64,000 bases of DNA from Pisolithus tinctorius (taxonomy: Eukaryota; Basidiomycota; Agaricomycetes; Boletales; Pisolithaceae): the NCBI GenBank assembly GCA_024663395.1, contig JANFAH010000047.1:248001-312000 (forward strand). The letters are read 5' to 3'. Under the pieces are notes generated by a model. The model saw nothing but the letters and a program-made list of their open reading frames with translations, made no database searches and had not been told where the DNA came from. A program made the position numbers and the translations under genes. This document shows positions 10,037 through 20,319 of this stretch, in pieces (position 1 is the stretch's first letter; the number at the start of each line of letters is the position of its first letter).

Positions 10037-12040
10037 GTCAGATGTAGGCTGAGTTCAACTGTGAAGTGTTTCACCTTCAGAGATGGTAGTGCCTTTGTCA
10101 GTGTATTGCTGATCATGTTTGTGGTTGGGCAATATATGAGACAAATTTTGCCATTCTCTATGACCCAGCAAATGAAGTGGAAGTGGATGTCAATATGTTT
10201 GGTGCAAGCATGGTACTGATGATCTTTGGTGAGTGTGATGGCTGATTGATTATCAGAAAACAGTGTTGTTGGTTTGTTGAGTGGCTGAAAAATCTCTCTG
10301 ATGAGCGACCAAAGCCACAAGGCTTCTGTGGCTGCATGTGTGGCTGCCATGTACTCACTCTCAGTCATTGAGAGTGAGACAATTTCCTGTCATTTGGAAG
10401 ACCATGACACTGCTCTGACATCTATTAGAAAAGCATACCCTGAGACCACTCTGCAGTCTTCCACCATGCTGCCATCTGCATCCATGTATCCAGTCAGTGC
10501 ACTTGGTGATCCCCCATAGGTGAGTCATAAGCCCTTTGTGCTGAGAAGGTATCAGTAAATTCTCTTTACAGCTTCCCAATGAGCAATTCCAGGGTTGCCC
10601 AAGAAACATGAGATGGTCATTGCAGCATATGAGATGTCAGGACAAGTGGCAAGGGAGGCATACATGAGTGATCCTATGGCTTCATGATAGGGTATGTGGT
10701 GCATCATAGCAAATTTGGCACCAGTTGATGGTGACTGCCCAGAATGCAGTTTGGTGTTGGGTTCCATTGGGTTTGACACAGGCTTGAGCTCGTTGAAGCC
10801 AAAATGTCATATGATGGACTTGATGTAGGGGTGTTGGCACAGGGAGATGGTATGTTCATCTCTATTTCTGGTCACTTCAATGCCAAGTAGCCAGTGAAGT
10901 TCCCCAAGGTCAGTAATCTCAATGTATTTCCTGATGTTGCACTTAAGCTCTTCTATTTCATTTAGGGATGTTGTGGTGATGGTGTGGTCATTGACATGGA
11001 CAACAATGATGATGAGCTCACCAGTGGTGCATCATCTGAAGTAGATGGCCTGTTGACTGAGCACTGGGTAAGGCCCAGCCCATCAGTGAGGATCTCCACT
11101 AATCTTTGGTACCAGTGGCAGCCACTCTGCTTCAAACCATATAATGTTTTTCAGAGGCAACAGACTTTGTTGGGGTGATCAGTGGACCCAAAGCCTGGGG
11201 GCTGCCACATGTAGATTACCTTGTCATCAGTGAGTGTGCCATTCAGGTATGCACCTTTGATATTGATCTGATGAAGTTCAAGGTTTGATTGTGCTGCCAT
11301 GGCAAGGATGGTTTGAATGGACATGAGCATTGAAACTGGGGAAAAGGTATCAAAATAATTGATGCCTTTGACTTGAGAGAAGCCTTGGGTGACAAGTCAA
11401 GCTTTGTGCTGTATTACATTTCCAGCAGTGTCTTTCTTCATGTGGAACACCCATTTGGATCCAACTATGTTGGCACTGTGAGGTGCATTGACAAGTTCCC
11501 AAGTATTGGCCATGTGTAACATTGCTAACTCTCCTCTTATTCTGGCCTCCCACTGTGGCCAATCTGGATGATGATGAGCCTCAGCCAATGAAGTAGGCTC
11601 AAGGGCTTTGGACTCAGCTGTGACTTTGTTCATGGCCATAGTGAGGTCAATATTGCAAAGGGTGTCATCAGGATCTTCTACAATGGACATGAGAAAGGCT
11701 GTGGCTCTATCCTCCCCCTCAAACCTGGTGGGATTGGCTTTGTCTTCAATGGTGGTAGGGAGCTGAACCCCTTTGGGTATATTGGGTATGCTGCAACTGT
11801 TAGTACTGCCTTTGCTGGAAAGGATATCTGCAAGCTGTTGGCTGGGCTTTCGAATGCACTTTGCAGTGGGTGGATCAGCAGGAGGTGGCAGTGGTATGGG
11901 ATGTTCTTGAGTGACAGGTGAGGGGGATGGGGCAGCATTGGTTTTTGTAACAAGAGCTGAGGACATTAGCATTGTGTTTGGTAAGTGTCCTTCATCTTCC
12001 TCCCCCTCATGAGGTAATGACTCAGCAGAGGAAGGGTCCC
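10033..12040 (-). pseudogene. Copia F reverse transcriptase and RNase H
   Basis: Read on the minus strand in pieces. The linker and RT start run 12047-11400, with WPQWEARIRGELAMLHMANTWELV then VGSKWVFHMKKD. RT continues with LVTQGFSQVKGINYFDTFSPV (11400-11330), the block INIKGAYLNGTL and MWQPPGF, then KTLYGLKQSG near 11140. After several shifts comes NTKLHSGQSPS..YHEAIGSLMYASLATCPDISYA (10780-10620). RNase H and the end follow, with MTESEYMAATHAATEALWL, ITLTKDHQYHACTKHIDIHFHF and LIYCPTTNMISNTLTKALP (10368-10040). This is the usual copia order, with RT before RNase H at the 3' end. It copies element RNA into DNA when intact. Multiple frameshifts and stops, and a blurred YVDD region near 11000, make this copy dead. 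Confidence 0.85.
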
Positions 12041-12089
12041 AATACATGTTCCTTTTGATTGTAACTGACTTCTTTTCAGGCCAGTATAT

Positions 12090-12990
12090 TCAACAGCTGT
12101 TGGGGCTACTATTGTCAATTCCTACCCAACAACCCTTGGCAATGTGTCCTCCCAACATTGTTCCCCCCTCAGTGCACACCCATACATGTGAGCCCCATGT
12201 GCATGCCTGACTAAGGTCAGGTTTCAGTCCTGTAGCAGCTTCAAGAGGAGTTCCACCCTTGAGCACTTTCATGGGTGTCTGATTCTTCAACCAGACAGTG
12301 TGGTGAACAGCCTCACCCCATAGGGCATGCAGTAAGCCACTTTCATGTAACATGGCTCTGACCTTCTCTAGCAAGGTGTGATTAAGGTGCTCAGCAACAC
12401 TGTTGTGTTGCAGGGTGTCATGGACAGTAAGCTTTTTGCCTTGTGGCACTTTCCTTGAGATGCATGATGAATTCTTTTCCCAGATATTCACCACCATGAT
12501 TGGAGTGCAAGACTTTGACAACAGCATTGTGTTGGGTGTGACACCAGGCTTCAAAGTCCTTGTAGGTGGTGAAGGCCTTGCTTTTCTGGCAAAGGAGGTG
12601 CAGGTACATGAGACAAGTCTTATCATCTGTAAAAGTGATGTAGTAACACTTTCCTCCAAGTGCTTCAACAGGAGCCAGTCCCCACATGTCAGTGTGGACC
12701 TCAGCAGCAAACTCTGTGGCATGTTTGCCACTGTCAGGGGTCTCTGTTCATTTAGTACTCAAGTTATATATACTACCTAATGCCTAACTGCTTCTCAAGT
12801 TCATGTCCCAGATGGTCAGCCATGTGGTTGTTCTAATGCCTTTTGAGTACTGTCTGCAAGCACTTGCTCACTGAGTCTTTACCTGTGCCCACCACAGTCA
12901 AAATACATGCATCCATCAAAAGAGAACCCTTGTCTTGGAAGTGTTTGAGTGACTCTTGTTATGTGGATGAGAATTGGGCAAGTGTGATGC
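12090..12990 (-). pseudogene. Copia F integrase
   Basis: The minus-strand frame shows HTDMWGLAPVEALGGKCYYITFTDD (12700-12630), containing the first catalytic Asp (HTD). LHSNHGGEY follows near 12500, where the usual SDNGGEY Asp has become Asn. After a frameshift, NSVAEHLNHTLLEKVRAMLHESG (12410-12345) matches the NGVAERxNRTLxExARAML block with the catalytic Glu kept. LLHALWGEAVHHTVWLKNQTP and PLEAATGLKPDLS are the usual downstream blocks. Gag and protease should lie upstream (right), but gypsy E is inserted at 13011 and beyond E lies unrelated Cyc8-like DNA. Copia F therefore lacks its 5' half here. Confidence 0.85.
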
Positions 12991-13005
12991 AGGTGGCATG
13001 TGGAA

Positions 13006-13010
13006 GGAGT
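13006..13010. repeat. Target duplication GGAGT, left of gypsy E
   Basis: GGAGT here is repeated at 20296-20300 directly outside the other LTR, the 5-bp duplication expected for gypsy integration. Confidence 0.9.
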
Positions 13011-13462
13011 TGTTATGCTCAACCAAAGTTGAGATGTAGGGAGAGCTCAAATGCAGTCTAAGGTTTCTACTGAGCAATGGCTGCAGTAACCTTTGTAAAC
13101 AACAAAGGATTTGGACAATGCTGGTAAGAGTGGTCCTGGTTAGGGACACTGAGGGCAAAGTTCTGAAAGAACACTGCATATGATTGAGCAGCTCAAGTCT
13201 GGGGTTCCAGGACTTGAGCCAGCAGTCTAAATACTACAGGGAAACAGACCATGAGGGGTCCACATGTAATGAGGTAACTATGCTATTGGTTGAACAACAG
13301 CAAGACATGTCCTAAGCATGTAAAGAGGGAACAATGCTAGTGGTGGAAATAGAGAGCCATTGGATCAGAGAGGAGATGGCTCTAAAAGGAAAGTTTGTCC
13401 AATGGATCAAACACAAAGCAAATGTACAGTGAAAAAGAAGAGAATAGGGGTGAAACTTAACA
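13011..13462 (-). repeat. 3' LTR of gypsy E
   Basis: This is a 452-bp copy nearly identical to 19844-20295; differences are mainly C/T and G/A transitions. It is the downstream LTR because pol runs on the minus strand. Confidence 0.93.
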
Positions 13463-13475
13463 TTACCCCCTTTCT
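13463..13475 (-). promoter_or_regulatory. Polypurine tract of gypsy E
   Basis: The minus strand reads AGAAAGGGGGTAA directly before the 3' LTR. The purine run is where second-strand synthesis would start. Confidence 0.75.
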
Positions 13476-13499
13476 AAGCATTGAAGTCTCTGACTTCAA

Positions 13500-14312
13500 C
13501 TACTCTCTGCAAGGTTCTCTGGTCATGTTGCTAATGGTGGAGTCATCAAAGTCAAAGATATTGTCATATAAATTGTCATCCTCACTCCCAGCAAGGGTAC
13601 AATCATCTACCACTCCAGGAGTGGCAATTCTTTCTTGTAACAGTTGACAAGGGTGTATAGAGGGACATTGGGCTTGAGTATGCCCAGCATGAGTGGCATG
13701 ACAAAGGGGACATTCATAGAGTCCACAATTAATGCAGATGTGTCCAAGGTGTCGACAGACATAACATGCTTGATGGTAGCACAGATCAGAGGGGGTAAGA
13801 GGGCAATCAGCCTCAGTGAGTGCATTTAACATGGGAGACAGCGGCAGCTGGGCAAGGGTCATGATGATGTTCAGAGTATAATTGAGTTCAGCTCTTGAGA
13901 CGCCAAAGGCAGTCTCAGGGTCTACTTCAGATGGGGAGTTGTGAGACTTGCATGGTTGTGGGTTAGGGCCTGACAGGCAACAGGCATGAGGTCTATCAGC
14001 TCTCCTGAGAGAGCAAGATGAGTGGGAGGAGTGGGAGGATGGTGATGATGACATGGAGGACATTGGAGGGGAGGTTGCAGTCAAGGGTTTTCTAGACCCA
14101 GGAGGAGGGGGTGTGATCAACATGGGGTATTGACAAATGTTATAAATGAGGTCAGCTCCTCCAAGGATATCAAAAAGTCGGAGGAGGAGGGGGACCTGTT
14201 CGTGAGCGATCTCATTCAAGATGGTACAGGCAGGGGACAGAAGTGGGTTCTGCTGATTGATGTAGCAGGACAATTCCTCAAGCCTAAGGGCTTGGATGGT
14301 GGTGTGGTACAC
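13500..14312 (-). CDS. Extra ORF after pol in gypsy E, zinc-knuckle-like
   Basis: A clean 270-residue frame lies in sense between the chromodomain end of pol (14450) and the polypurine tract, the place where some retroelements keep an env-like gene. The N-terminal third is helical (EIAHEQVPLLLRLFDILGG). The middle is Ser/Pro-rich (SSSPSSHSSHSSCS). Residues about 180-215 hold a Cys/His array, CYVCRHLGHICINCG then CPLCHATHAGHTQAQCP, that resembles paired nucleocapsid-type or treble-clef zinc knuckles. There is no signal peptide or membrane segment, so it is not an envelope. It is open end to end although pol next to it is full of stops. The role is unknown; nucleic-acid binding is the inference. 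Confidence 0.6.
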   Translation of the reverse strand: MYHTTIQALRLEELSCYINQQNPLLSPACTILNEIAHEQVPLLLRLFDILGGADLIYNICQYPMLITPPPPGSRKPLTATSPPMSSMSSSPSSHSSHSSCSLRRADRPHACCLSGPNPQPCKSHNSPSEVDPETAFGVSRAELNYTLNIIMTLAQLPLSPMLNALTEADCPLTPSDLCYHQACYVCRHLGHICINCGLYECPLCHATHAGHTQAQCPSIHPCQLLQERIATPGVVDDCTLAGSEDDNLYDNIFDFDDSTISNMTREPCRE

Positions 14313-14449
14313 CAGATCAAGGGGGAGTTCTTGTTGACTTCATGGTAGACAGTGCCAATGATGGCAGGATCAGTGATGAAGAGGCAGTATGAGGCAATCA
14401 TCTGATCACTAGCTGGCTGTTGTTGACAACAAGCAAAGGGGGTGTGATG

Positions 14450-14940
14450 TCAGGAAGGTTTGTGGGGGTAGGTGTAGTGGCAAGGAGGCATTTCAAGAGT
14501 TATACTTCTGACAGTATGAGAGGAGCATTGAGTGGGTTGTTTCTGGGGAGGGAAGTCTTTTGGGAAGCACTTCTTATATGCTGAGAGTGTATTGTCCACA
14601 TGTTCAAGATGTACTTCTTTCTGCCACAAGTTCTCAGATGAAGGATAACCCTTCCATTTGATTAAAAAGGTGTGGCCATGGCCAGACCTTTTATGGCCAA
14701 CAATCACCTCAACCTTGTACTCTTCTTCCTCATTGATCAGGTCAGGTGGTGGGGCTGGGAAACTTGGTCTGTGGATGTCATTTTCACAATAGGGCAATAG
14801 GAGGGAAGCATGGAAGATGTTATGGATCTTCCATCATGCAGGGATCATGAGGCAGTAGGTGATCAGAGACAGGACCTTGGATATGGAGAAGAGTCCTTCT
14901 CATTTAGGAGTGATTTTTCTATTTTCATAGGAACACCCTA
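14450..14940 (-). pseudogene. Gypsy E chromodomain and integrase C-terminus
   Basis: The minus-strand frame 14797-14450 reads EYKVEVIVGHKRSGHGHTF then LIKWKGYPSSENLWQKEVHLEHVDNTL. This is a chromodomain with the aromatic cage approximated by Y..V and W.GY....W. In chromoviruses this module sits at the integrase C-terminus and steers insertion to marked histones. Upstream pieces (14800-14940, HNIFHASLLLPYCENDIHRP) match the usual HNVFHVSLLKPY segment. It ends at a stop at 14450. Confidence 0.88.
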
Positions 14941-16010
14941 GGTTCCATGCCTCAAGCCAAACCTTATCACCTTTCTGGAATGGGGTGAAGGGTCATAACA
15001 GGCAGTTTTTCATTATGTTTCAGGCTAGGTCGTGGGCCATGAGGGCTTCTTCTCTAGCCTTTCAGAGTTCCTTGAGTCAAGACTCAGCAGTGGGAAGGTG
15101 GGTTTCTGTGATAAGGGACAGAAGCAGTTTCAGTTCATACCTGTACATGAGGTAGAACAGCAATTGATGGGTGACAGAGTGTGGACAGTGGTTATGTGCA
15201 AACTCTGCCATTGGAAGGTTGTCCACCCATGAGGCAGGATTGTTCTGGCAGAAGATTCTGAGGTATGTCTCAACCTCTTGGTTGACATGTTCCATTTCTC
15301 CATCAGTCTGGGGATGATATGCTGTTGAGAGGGCAAGGGAGTATCCCAAGAGGGAAGTGAGTTCTTTTGCAAATGCAGAGGTGAACTGAGGGCCTCAGTT
15401 GGATATGATTTTGTCATACAGCCTGAAGTGGGAGTAGACCTTTTTGAAAAAGAGTGCTGCAATATCAGCAGCAGATGCAGTTTTCTTTGTGGGTGTTAAA
15501 ACTACCCCCTTTGTAAGCCCATGGTCTACCATGACCAAGAGGGAATCATAACCCTTGGAAAGGGGCAGGTCAGTAATCAGATCACAGGAGATCTGTTGGA
15601 AGGGGCAGGTCAAGGTCAAGGGGATGGGCATAAGGGGTGGTGTCATCAGGTGTGTGTTGACCTTGTTTTTCTGGCATGTAGCACAGCCTTCTACATATTT
15701 TTGGACAAAAGATGCCAGTCCAGGCCACCAAAACTTGGAAGAGATGAGTTGTCAAGTCTTCAGGACACCAGGGTGTCCAGCAGAGGGGTGGTCATGGTGG
15801 TTGGAGATGACAGTTTGTCGGAGGGTAGGATCATCAGGGATATACACCCAGTCTTTGTAGAGTAACACTCTGTTATCAAGCCTCCAATCAGAGAGGTGGG
15901 ATTTGAACAGGAGTGGCATATCAATGTTTTCTATGGCACAAAGTGCCATCTGGACCACAGGGTCTTTCATGGAAGAGGAGGTGATGTGAGGAAATATAAA
16001 TGTGTGGATT
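14941..16010 (-). pseudogene. Gypsy E integrase
   Basis: On the minus strand the HHCC zinc module appears as HHDHPSAGHPG (15800) and CATCQKNK (15680). The core follows: CPFQQISCDLITDLP with the first Asp (15600), DSLLVMVDHGLTK, then ISN-stop-GPQF (15395). The normal motif there is SDRGPQF, so the second catalytic Asp is now Asn and the Arg codon is a TGA stop, both explained by G-to-A or C-to-T change. The Glu block TAYHPQTDGEMEHVNQEVE is kept (15330-15270). WVDNLPMAEFAHN and LKELxKAREEA follow. The enzyme would join element DNA to the genome; this copy cannot. Confidence 0.9.
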
Positions 16011-16017
16011 GAGGCTG

Positions 16018-16328
16018 GGGTAAGATCTGAGAGGGAGTGAGTAAGACCAAGGGGCTCCTATAGCCTGAGCAAGAGAAGGAGGGGATAGGGAACTGTCTAG
16101 GGCAGTCTGGGGCAGTCTTAGACTTGTTCTCGTCTTTTGGGGGTAACTCATCTGTTGGTAAAAACTTACAGTACAAAGAAACTGTAAGTAAGTGCTGACT
16201 AAGCACACAAAAAGCGAACTATACTACTCAAGTATAGTACCCACAACAGTAAGTAACAAAACAATAAAACAAATAAAATAGAAATTAATACCCAATCCCA
16301 TAGTAAGGAGATCTCTCTCCTTACAGTG
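16018..16328 (-). other. About 310-bp extra segment between RNase H and integrase of E
   Basis: The polyprotein frame is recognisable up to LPQTLFVNLINTNLMQKVT (minus, to about 16330) and again from MKDPVVQMALCAIENIDMPLL (15970). The DNA between is T-rich on the minus strand, reads no known pol segment, and begins GTAAGGAGAGAG with an AG at CTTACCCCAG, so it looks intron-like. Frame continuity across such a splice does not work simply. It may be a small insertion instead. Confidence 0.4.
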
Positions 16329-16402
16329 ACCTTCTGCATGAGGTTCGTGTTGATGAGATTTACAAATAAGGTTTGTGGAAGGAGGGTGACTCCTTTGTTA
16401 TC

Positions 16403-16532
<130 letters not shown>

Positions 16533-16546
16533 GGAATATGGTTGGG

Positions 16547-17290
16547 TCATTGGGAAAGGGCATCAGGGGTGGCCAGGTCTTTTCCTGGAACATGTTCTAG
16601 TTGCAGATCAAAGTCTGTGAGGTCAAGAAGCCAACAAGCTTGGCAGTGATTCAGGTTTTGTGGGGCCTTAAAGTAGGTCAAATTCTTGTGATCAGTGAAG
16701 ACTTTGACTGGAAATGGGGACCTGTGGAGATAATGTCTCCAGGATTTCAATCCTTGAATAACCCCCAGTAGTTCTCTGTCATAGATGTCATAGTTTCTTT
16801 CCACAGGGTTAAATGATTGTGAGATGAAGGCACAGGGTTGCCACTGGCCATTGGAATCTTCCTGGAGGAGAATGCCTCTTGTTGCATATTTGGATGTGTC
16901 AGTAGTTATTGTGAATGGCCAAGAGGTGTCAGGCATTTGAAGGGTTGGTTGTGCCATAAAGATCCTTTTAAGGAGTTTGAAGGTGGTTTGGCACTTCTTT
17001 GACCACTCCCAAGTAACAGTTTTCTTGGTAAGGTCAATGAGGGGGCAGGCGATGTCCAAATAGTAAGGGATGAATCTTCTGTAAAAGTTTGTGAATCTTA
17101 AGAAGGATTGCACATCTTTAACCTTCTTTGGGATGGGCCATTCTGCAATGCCTTGGACTTTAACAGGGTCCATGGCAATGGTGTTTTCTTTGATGATCAT
17201 CCCAAGGTATTCAACTTCAGTCAGATCGAAGTGGCACTTTTCCAATTTAAGAGGGAGAGATAGTTCCCTCATTCATTCCAGAACATGATG
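16547..17290 (-). pseudogene. Gypsy E RT thumb and RNase H
   Basis: An open 241-residue frame. KLEKCHFDLTEVEYLGMII and VKDVQSFLRFTNFYRRFIP are the RT thumb and connection. RNase H shows FTITTDTSKYATRGILLQ (first Asp), SQSFNPVERNYDIYDRELL (Glu) and VKVFTDHKNLTYF (second Asp). It ends EHVPGKDLATPDALSQ and then TGA, where relatives have LSRR; a CGA-to-TGA change explains the stop. It is then followed by the poly-Asp linker. The catalytic residues are intact although the chain is cut. Confidence 0.92.
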
Positions 17291-18000
17291 GGTTCTTCAT
17301 TTGTGTTCTTTGGGATTGGTAGAGAATACGAGAAGGTCATCCATATAGATGACCAGCCACCCTTCTGTGATCATGTCTTGGAAGGAGTCATTCATAAATT
17401 GCTGGAAGGTGACAGGGGAGTTGCACAACCCAAAGAACATGACCATTGGTTCAAAGAGACCTTTATGTGTGATGAATGCAGCTTTCCACTGGTCTCCTTC
17501 TTTTATGTGGACATCGTTATAGCCTGATCTTACATCCATCTTTGTGAAGATAGATGCTCCCTTGAGTTTATCAATGAGATCTGAGATGAGGGGAAGGGGG
17601 TACATGTCCTTCACTGTGTTTTTGTTCAGATATCAGTAGTCTTGGCAGGGGCAGAAGGAGCCATCTTTCTTTCCTACAAAGAAGAAGGGTGCTGCTTGGG
17701 GGGATTTCAAAGGGTGGATTTTTCCTTCTCAGAGGTTTTCTTCAATGAACTTTTCCACAGACTCTCATTCAGAGGGGGAGAGTGGGTATGCCTTTGCCAC
17801 CTTGGGGACAAAGTCCTCAACAAGGTTAATGGCATGGTCATAGGGGTGTGATGGAGGTAGGATTCCATCAGAGGGTTTCTCAAAAATGGAGGCAAAGTCC
17901 TTGTAGTCTTTGGGTAGGACAGCCTTCGGTTTCTTCTTGTGTTCTTCTTGGGCCAATTCAGTGGCTGTGGTGATCTTTCAAAGAAGACTATTGTTTGGAT
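17291..18000 (-). pseudogene. Gypsy E reverse transcriptase palm and fingers
   Basis: The minus frame 17614-17297 holds [19 protein letters not shown] then [38 protein letters not shown] and [13 protein letters not shown], the YMDD active site. Upstream, 17956-17700 gives KDYKDFASIFEKPSDGILP then HPYDHAINL and SEKEKSTL. The fingers between these are interrupted by shifts near 17640. It is normally the polymerase that copies the element RNA. The order PR-RT-RH-IN-chromodomain fixes the minus orientation. Confidence 0.9.
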
Positions 18001-18189
18001 TAATCTTCGACAAGTTTTCCAACCAACATCACAAAGTGTGCACAGATGGTTTTGTCTTCTGGTTCTTCATAATCCATGAACTTGTTTATCCCTTTCTTTT
18101 CAGTGGGGGAGACAAGGTTCACAGTGGGTTCTTTGATGACAACTGAAGAGATGTTGTGTCTCAGTTCTTTAGACCTATTGGTCTTTTCA

Positions 18190-18650
18190 TCAATGGTCAA
18201 AGTGCCCATTCTCCAGTTGATGACAGGGTTGTTCTCTTGCAACCAAGGAAGGCCTAGGATGATGTTTTCTGTTCCACAATTTATAACATGAAAGAAGGAC
18301 TGATGGATGAGTCCTTTGATCTTGAAGTAGAAGGTGGCAGAAAACAGGATTCTTCCTTTGGAGTTTTGGGTCCCATCTGTGTTTTTGGCAAGAATGGGTT
18401 TGGCAAGTCATTGGGTAGGGATTTGGTGCTTTCACACAAATCCCCAATTGATACAAGATATTTCTGCTCCAGAGTCAACCAGAGCAATGGTGTTGATGAC
18501 TTTGGTGGTTCTTTCTGATGCATAAAGGGAGATGGGGATCTGCATAGTATGTTCTGGTGTAGAAGATACAAGTACAGGGGCAACAGAAATGGAACTGTCC
18601 TTAGTATCAGGAACATCTGGCATCAATGCAGAGTTCCCTTCTAAAAATCC
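18190..18650 (-). pseudogene. Gypsy E aspartic protease
   Basis: The minus frame 18626-18432 contains NTIALVDSGAEISCINWGFV, whose DSGA is the retroviral-type aspartic protease active site. The downstream frame has ENIILGLPWLQENNP and NWRMGTLTID near 18240-18180, the flap and GxPWL block that ends the domain in gypsy elements. It would cut the polyprotein into gag, RT and integrase. It is frameshifted between the two halves. Confidence 0.82.
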
Positions 18651-18790
18651 TTCCTGAGTGCCCTAGCAATGTTGACTAAGGCAATGAATGGTCCAGCGAC
18701 TTTTTCTTCATCGTCGCTTTCTTCAATCTCCACAATTTTGCAGATTTTCTTGACTCTTTTCTGGGGAGTCTTTCCTTTGTCTGGACATTC

Positions 18791-19760
18791 TCAGGAGAGA
18801 TGTCCTTTGTTTCTGCAACCAAAACACCTTCCTTCTTTGATGTGATGGTCCCTTTCTTCTTTGGAGAGTCTCACTCCATCCACATCCATGGCATTGGGAT
18901 CTTTTTCTTTGGTGAAATTATTCCTGGGGTGGAACATTTTCTTTTCTTTCTTTCTGGAGAATTCATTTACCTTCCTCCATTTTGCGTCAAACTTCTGTGC
19001 ATGGGTGTACCACTTGGTGATCTTGGTAGGAGTGGTTTCCATCATATGGATTCAATTTGCAATGAAAGGTTTGAGTCCTTGCAAGAAGAACTTGATCAAT
19101 GCAATGTCTTCTGTGATGGTAGAGTCTGTGGCAGTGGTTTGGAAGTCAGTGATATATTGTTCCACCAAATCTTTCTGTTTCATGGTATGCAATTTGGCAA
19201 TAGCAGTACCAGCAGTGTCAGGAGAGGTGAAAGAATTCTTAAAATCTTTTGTAAAATTGGCAAAAGTGCTGAAGCTTGGGGGGGTCTTTTCCAGAGAAGT
19301 TTTCTGGAAGGTAGCTGCCCAGGAGTGGGCAACACCTTTCTTCATGTATGACAGAGCATAGACCACCTTTTTGGTGTTGGTGTCATATAGTTCTTCATTT
19401 ACCAAGAGATAGGTCTGTATGGAGTACAGCCAGCTCATGGCATTCTTCTGGTCTCCATCAAAATCAGATGGAGCACTGATCTTCAATTCAGTGGCTTTAA
19501 TGGTGGCATTGCTGACTGGAGCCTTCAACAATGAACTGGACATTGTATTCTGGGGTGGGGGTGGGGGTGTAGGAAGAGTGGTGGTGGGTACCAGTGGGAT
19601 GGGAGTACCAAGTGAGGCAAGTGAGTGAGTGAAGAGGTTTGAGAGGATTCCTGAAGTGAAACCTCTATCCAGTTGTTCTGGTTTGTTGGAGGAGGAGTTG
19701 GTGACAGTGCTCTCCTGTTCTTTGTCAGATGATGATGCTTCCCAAGTGGGTTGCAATGGT
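18791..19760 (-). pseudogene. Gypsy E Gag with zinc knuckle
   Basis: The frame 19756-19052 is a 234-residue capsid region: a Ser/Pro-rich start, then KISAPSDFDGDQKNAMSWLY then FTKDFKNSF and MKQKDLVEQYITDF, typical of the retrotransposon gag fold. The next frame (19045-18791) carries KWRKVNEFSRKKEKKM and a CCHC knuckle, CFGCRNKGHLS (the final Cys is at the frame end). Gag makes the particle and binds RNA. The two parts are separated by a stop or shift at about 19050. Confidence 0.85.
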
Positions 19761-19843
19761 GCCCAACCTTGATTGTTTTGTGGGTTTGTGGTGGTGCACT
19801 AAGCAGTGACCAATTCAGCCAAAGGCTGGGAGACTTGAGCTTT

Positions 19844-20295
19844 TGTTATGCTCAACCAAAGTCAAGATGTAGGGAGAGCTCAAACATAGTCTAAGGTTTC
19901 TACTGAGCGACAGCTGCAGTAACCTTTGTAAACAATGAAGGATTTGGACAACACTGGTGTGAGTGGTCCTGGGTAGGGACACTGAGGGCAAAGTTCTGAA
20001 AGAATGCTGCGTATGATTGAGCAGCTCAAGTCTGGGGTTCCAGGACTTGAGCCAGCAGTCTAAATACTACAGGGAAACAGACCATGAGGGGTCCACATGT
20101 AATGAGGTAACTATGCTATTGGTTGAACAACAGCAAGACATGTCCTAAGCATGTAAAGAGGGAACAATGCTAGTGGTGGAAATAGAGAGCCATTGGATCA
20201 GAGAGGAGATGGCTCTAAAAGGAAAGTTTGTCCAATGGATCAAACATGAAGCAAACATACAGTGAAAAAGAAGAGAATAGGGGTGACACATAACA
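19844..20295 (-). repeat. 5' LTR of gypsy E
   Basis: This is the 452-bp partner of 13011-13462. It ends ACACATAACA on the plus strand, giving a TGTTATG..CATAACA inverted end pair. The plus-strand sequence beyond it (20296-20300) repeats the target GGAGT. No convincing tRNA primer site is seen at its inner edge. Confidence 0.93.
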
Positions 20296-20300
20296 GGAGT
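20296..20300. repeat. Target duplication GGAGT, right of gypsy E
   Basis: Partner of 13006-13010. Confidence 0.9.
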
Positions 20301-20319
20301 GAGATGAGCGAGATGGAAC

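Noticed and set aside
10033..14312. Copia F and the 13500-14312 ORF as one element
   Set aside because: The LTR pair and GGAGT duplication put the boundary at 13011; the ORF belongs to gypsy E.
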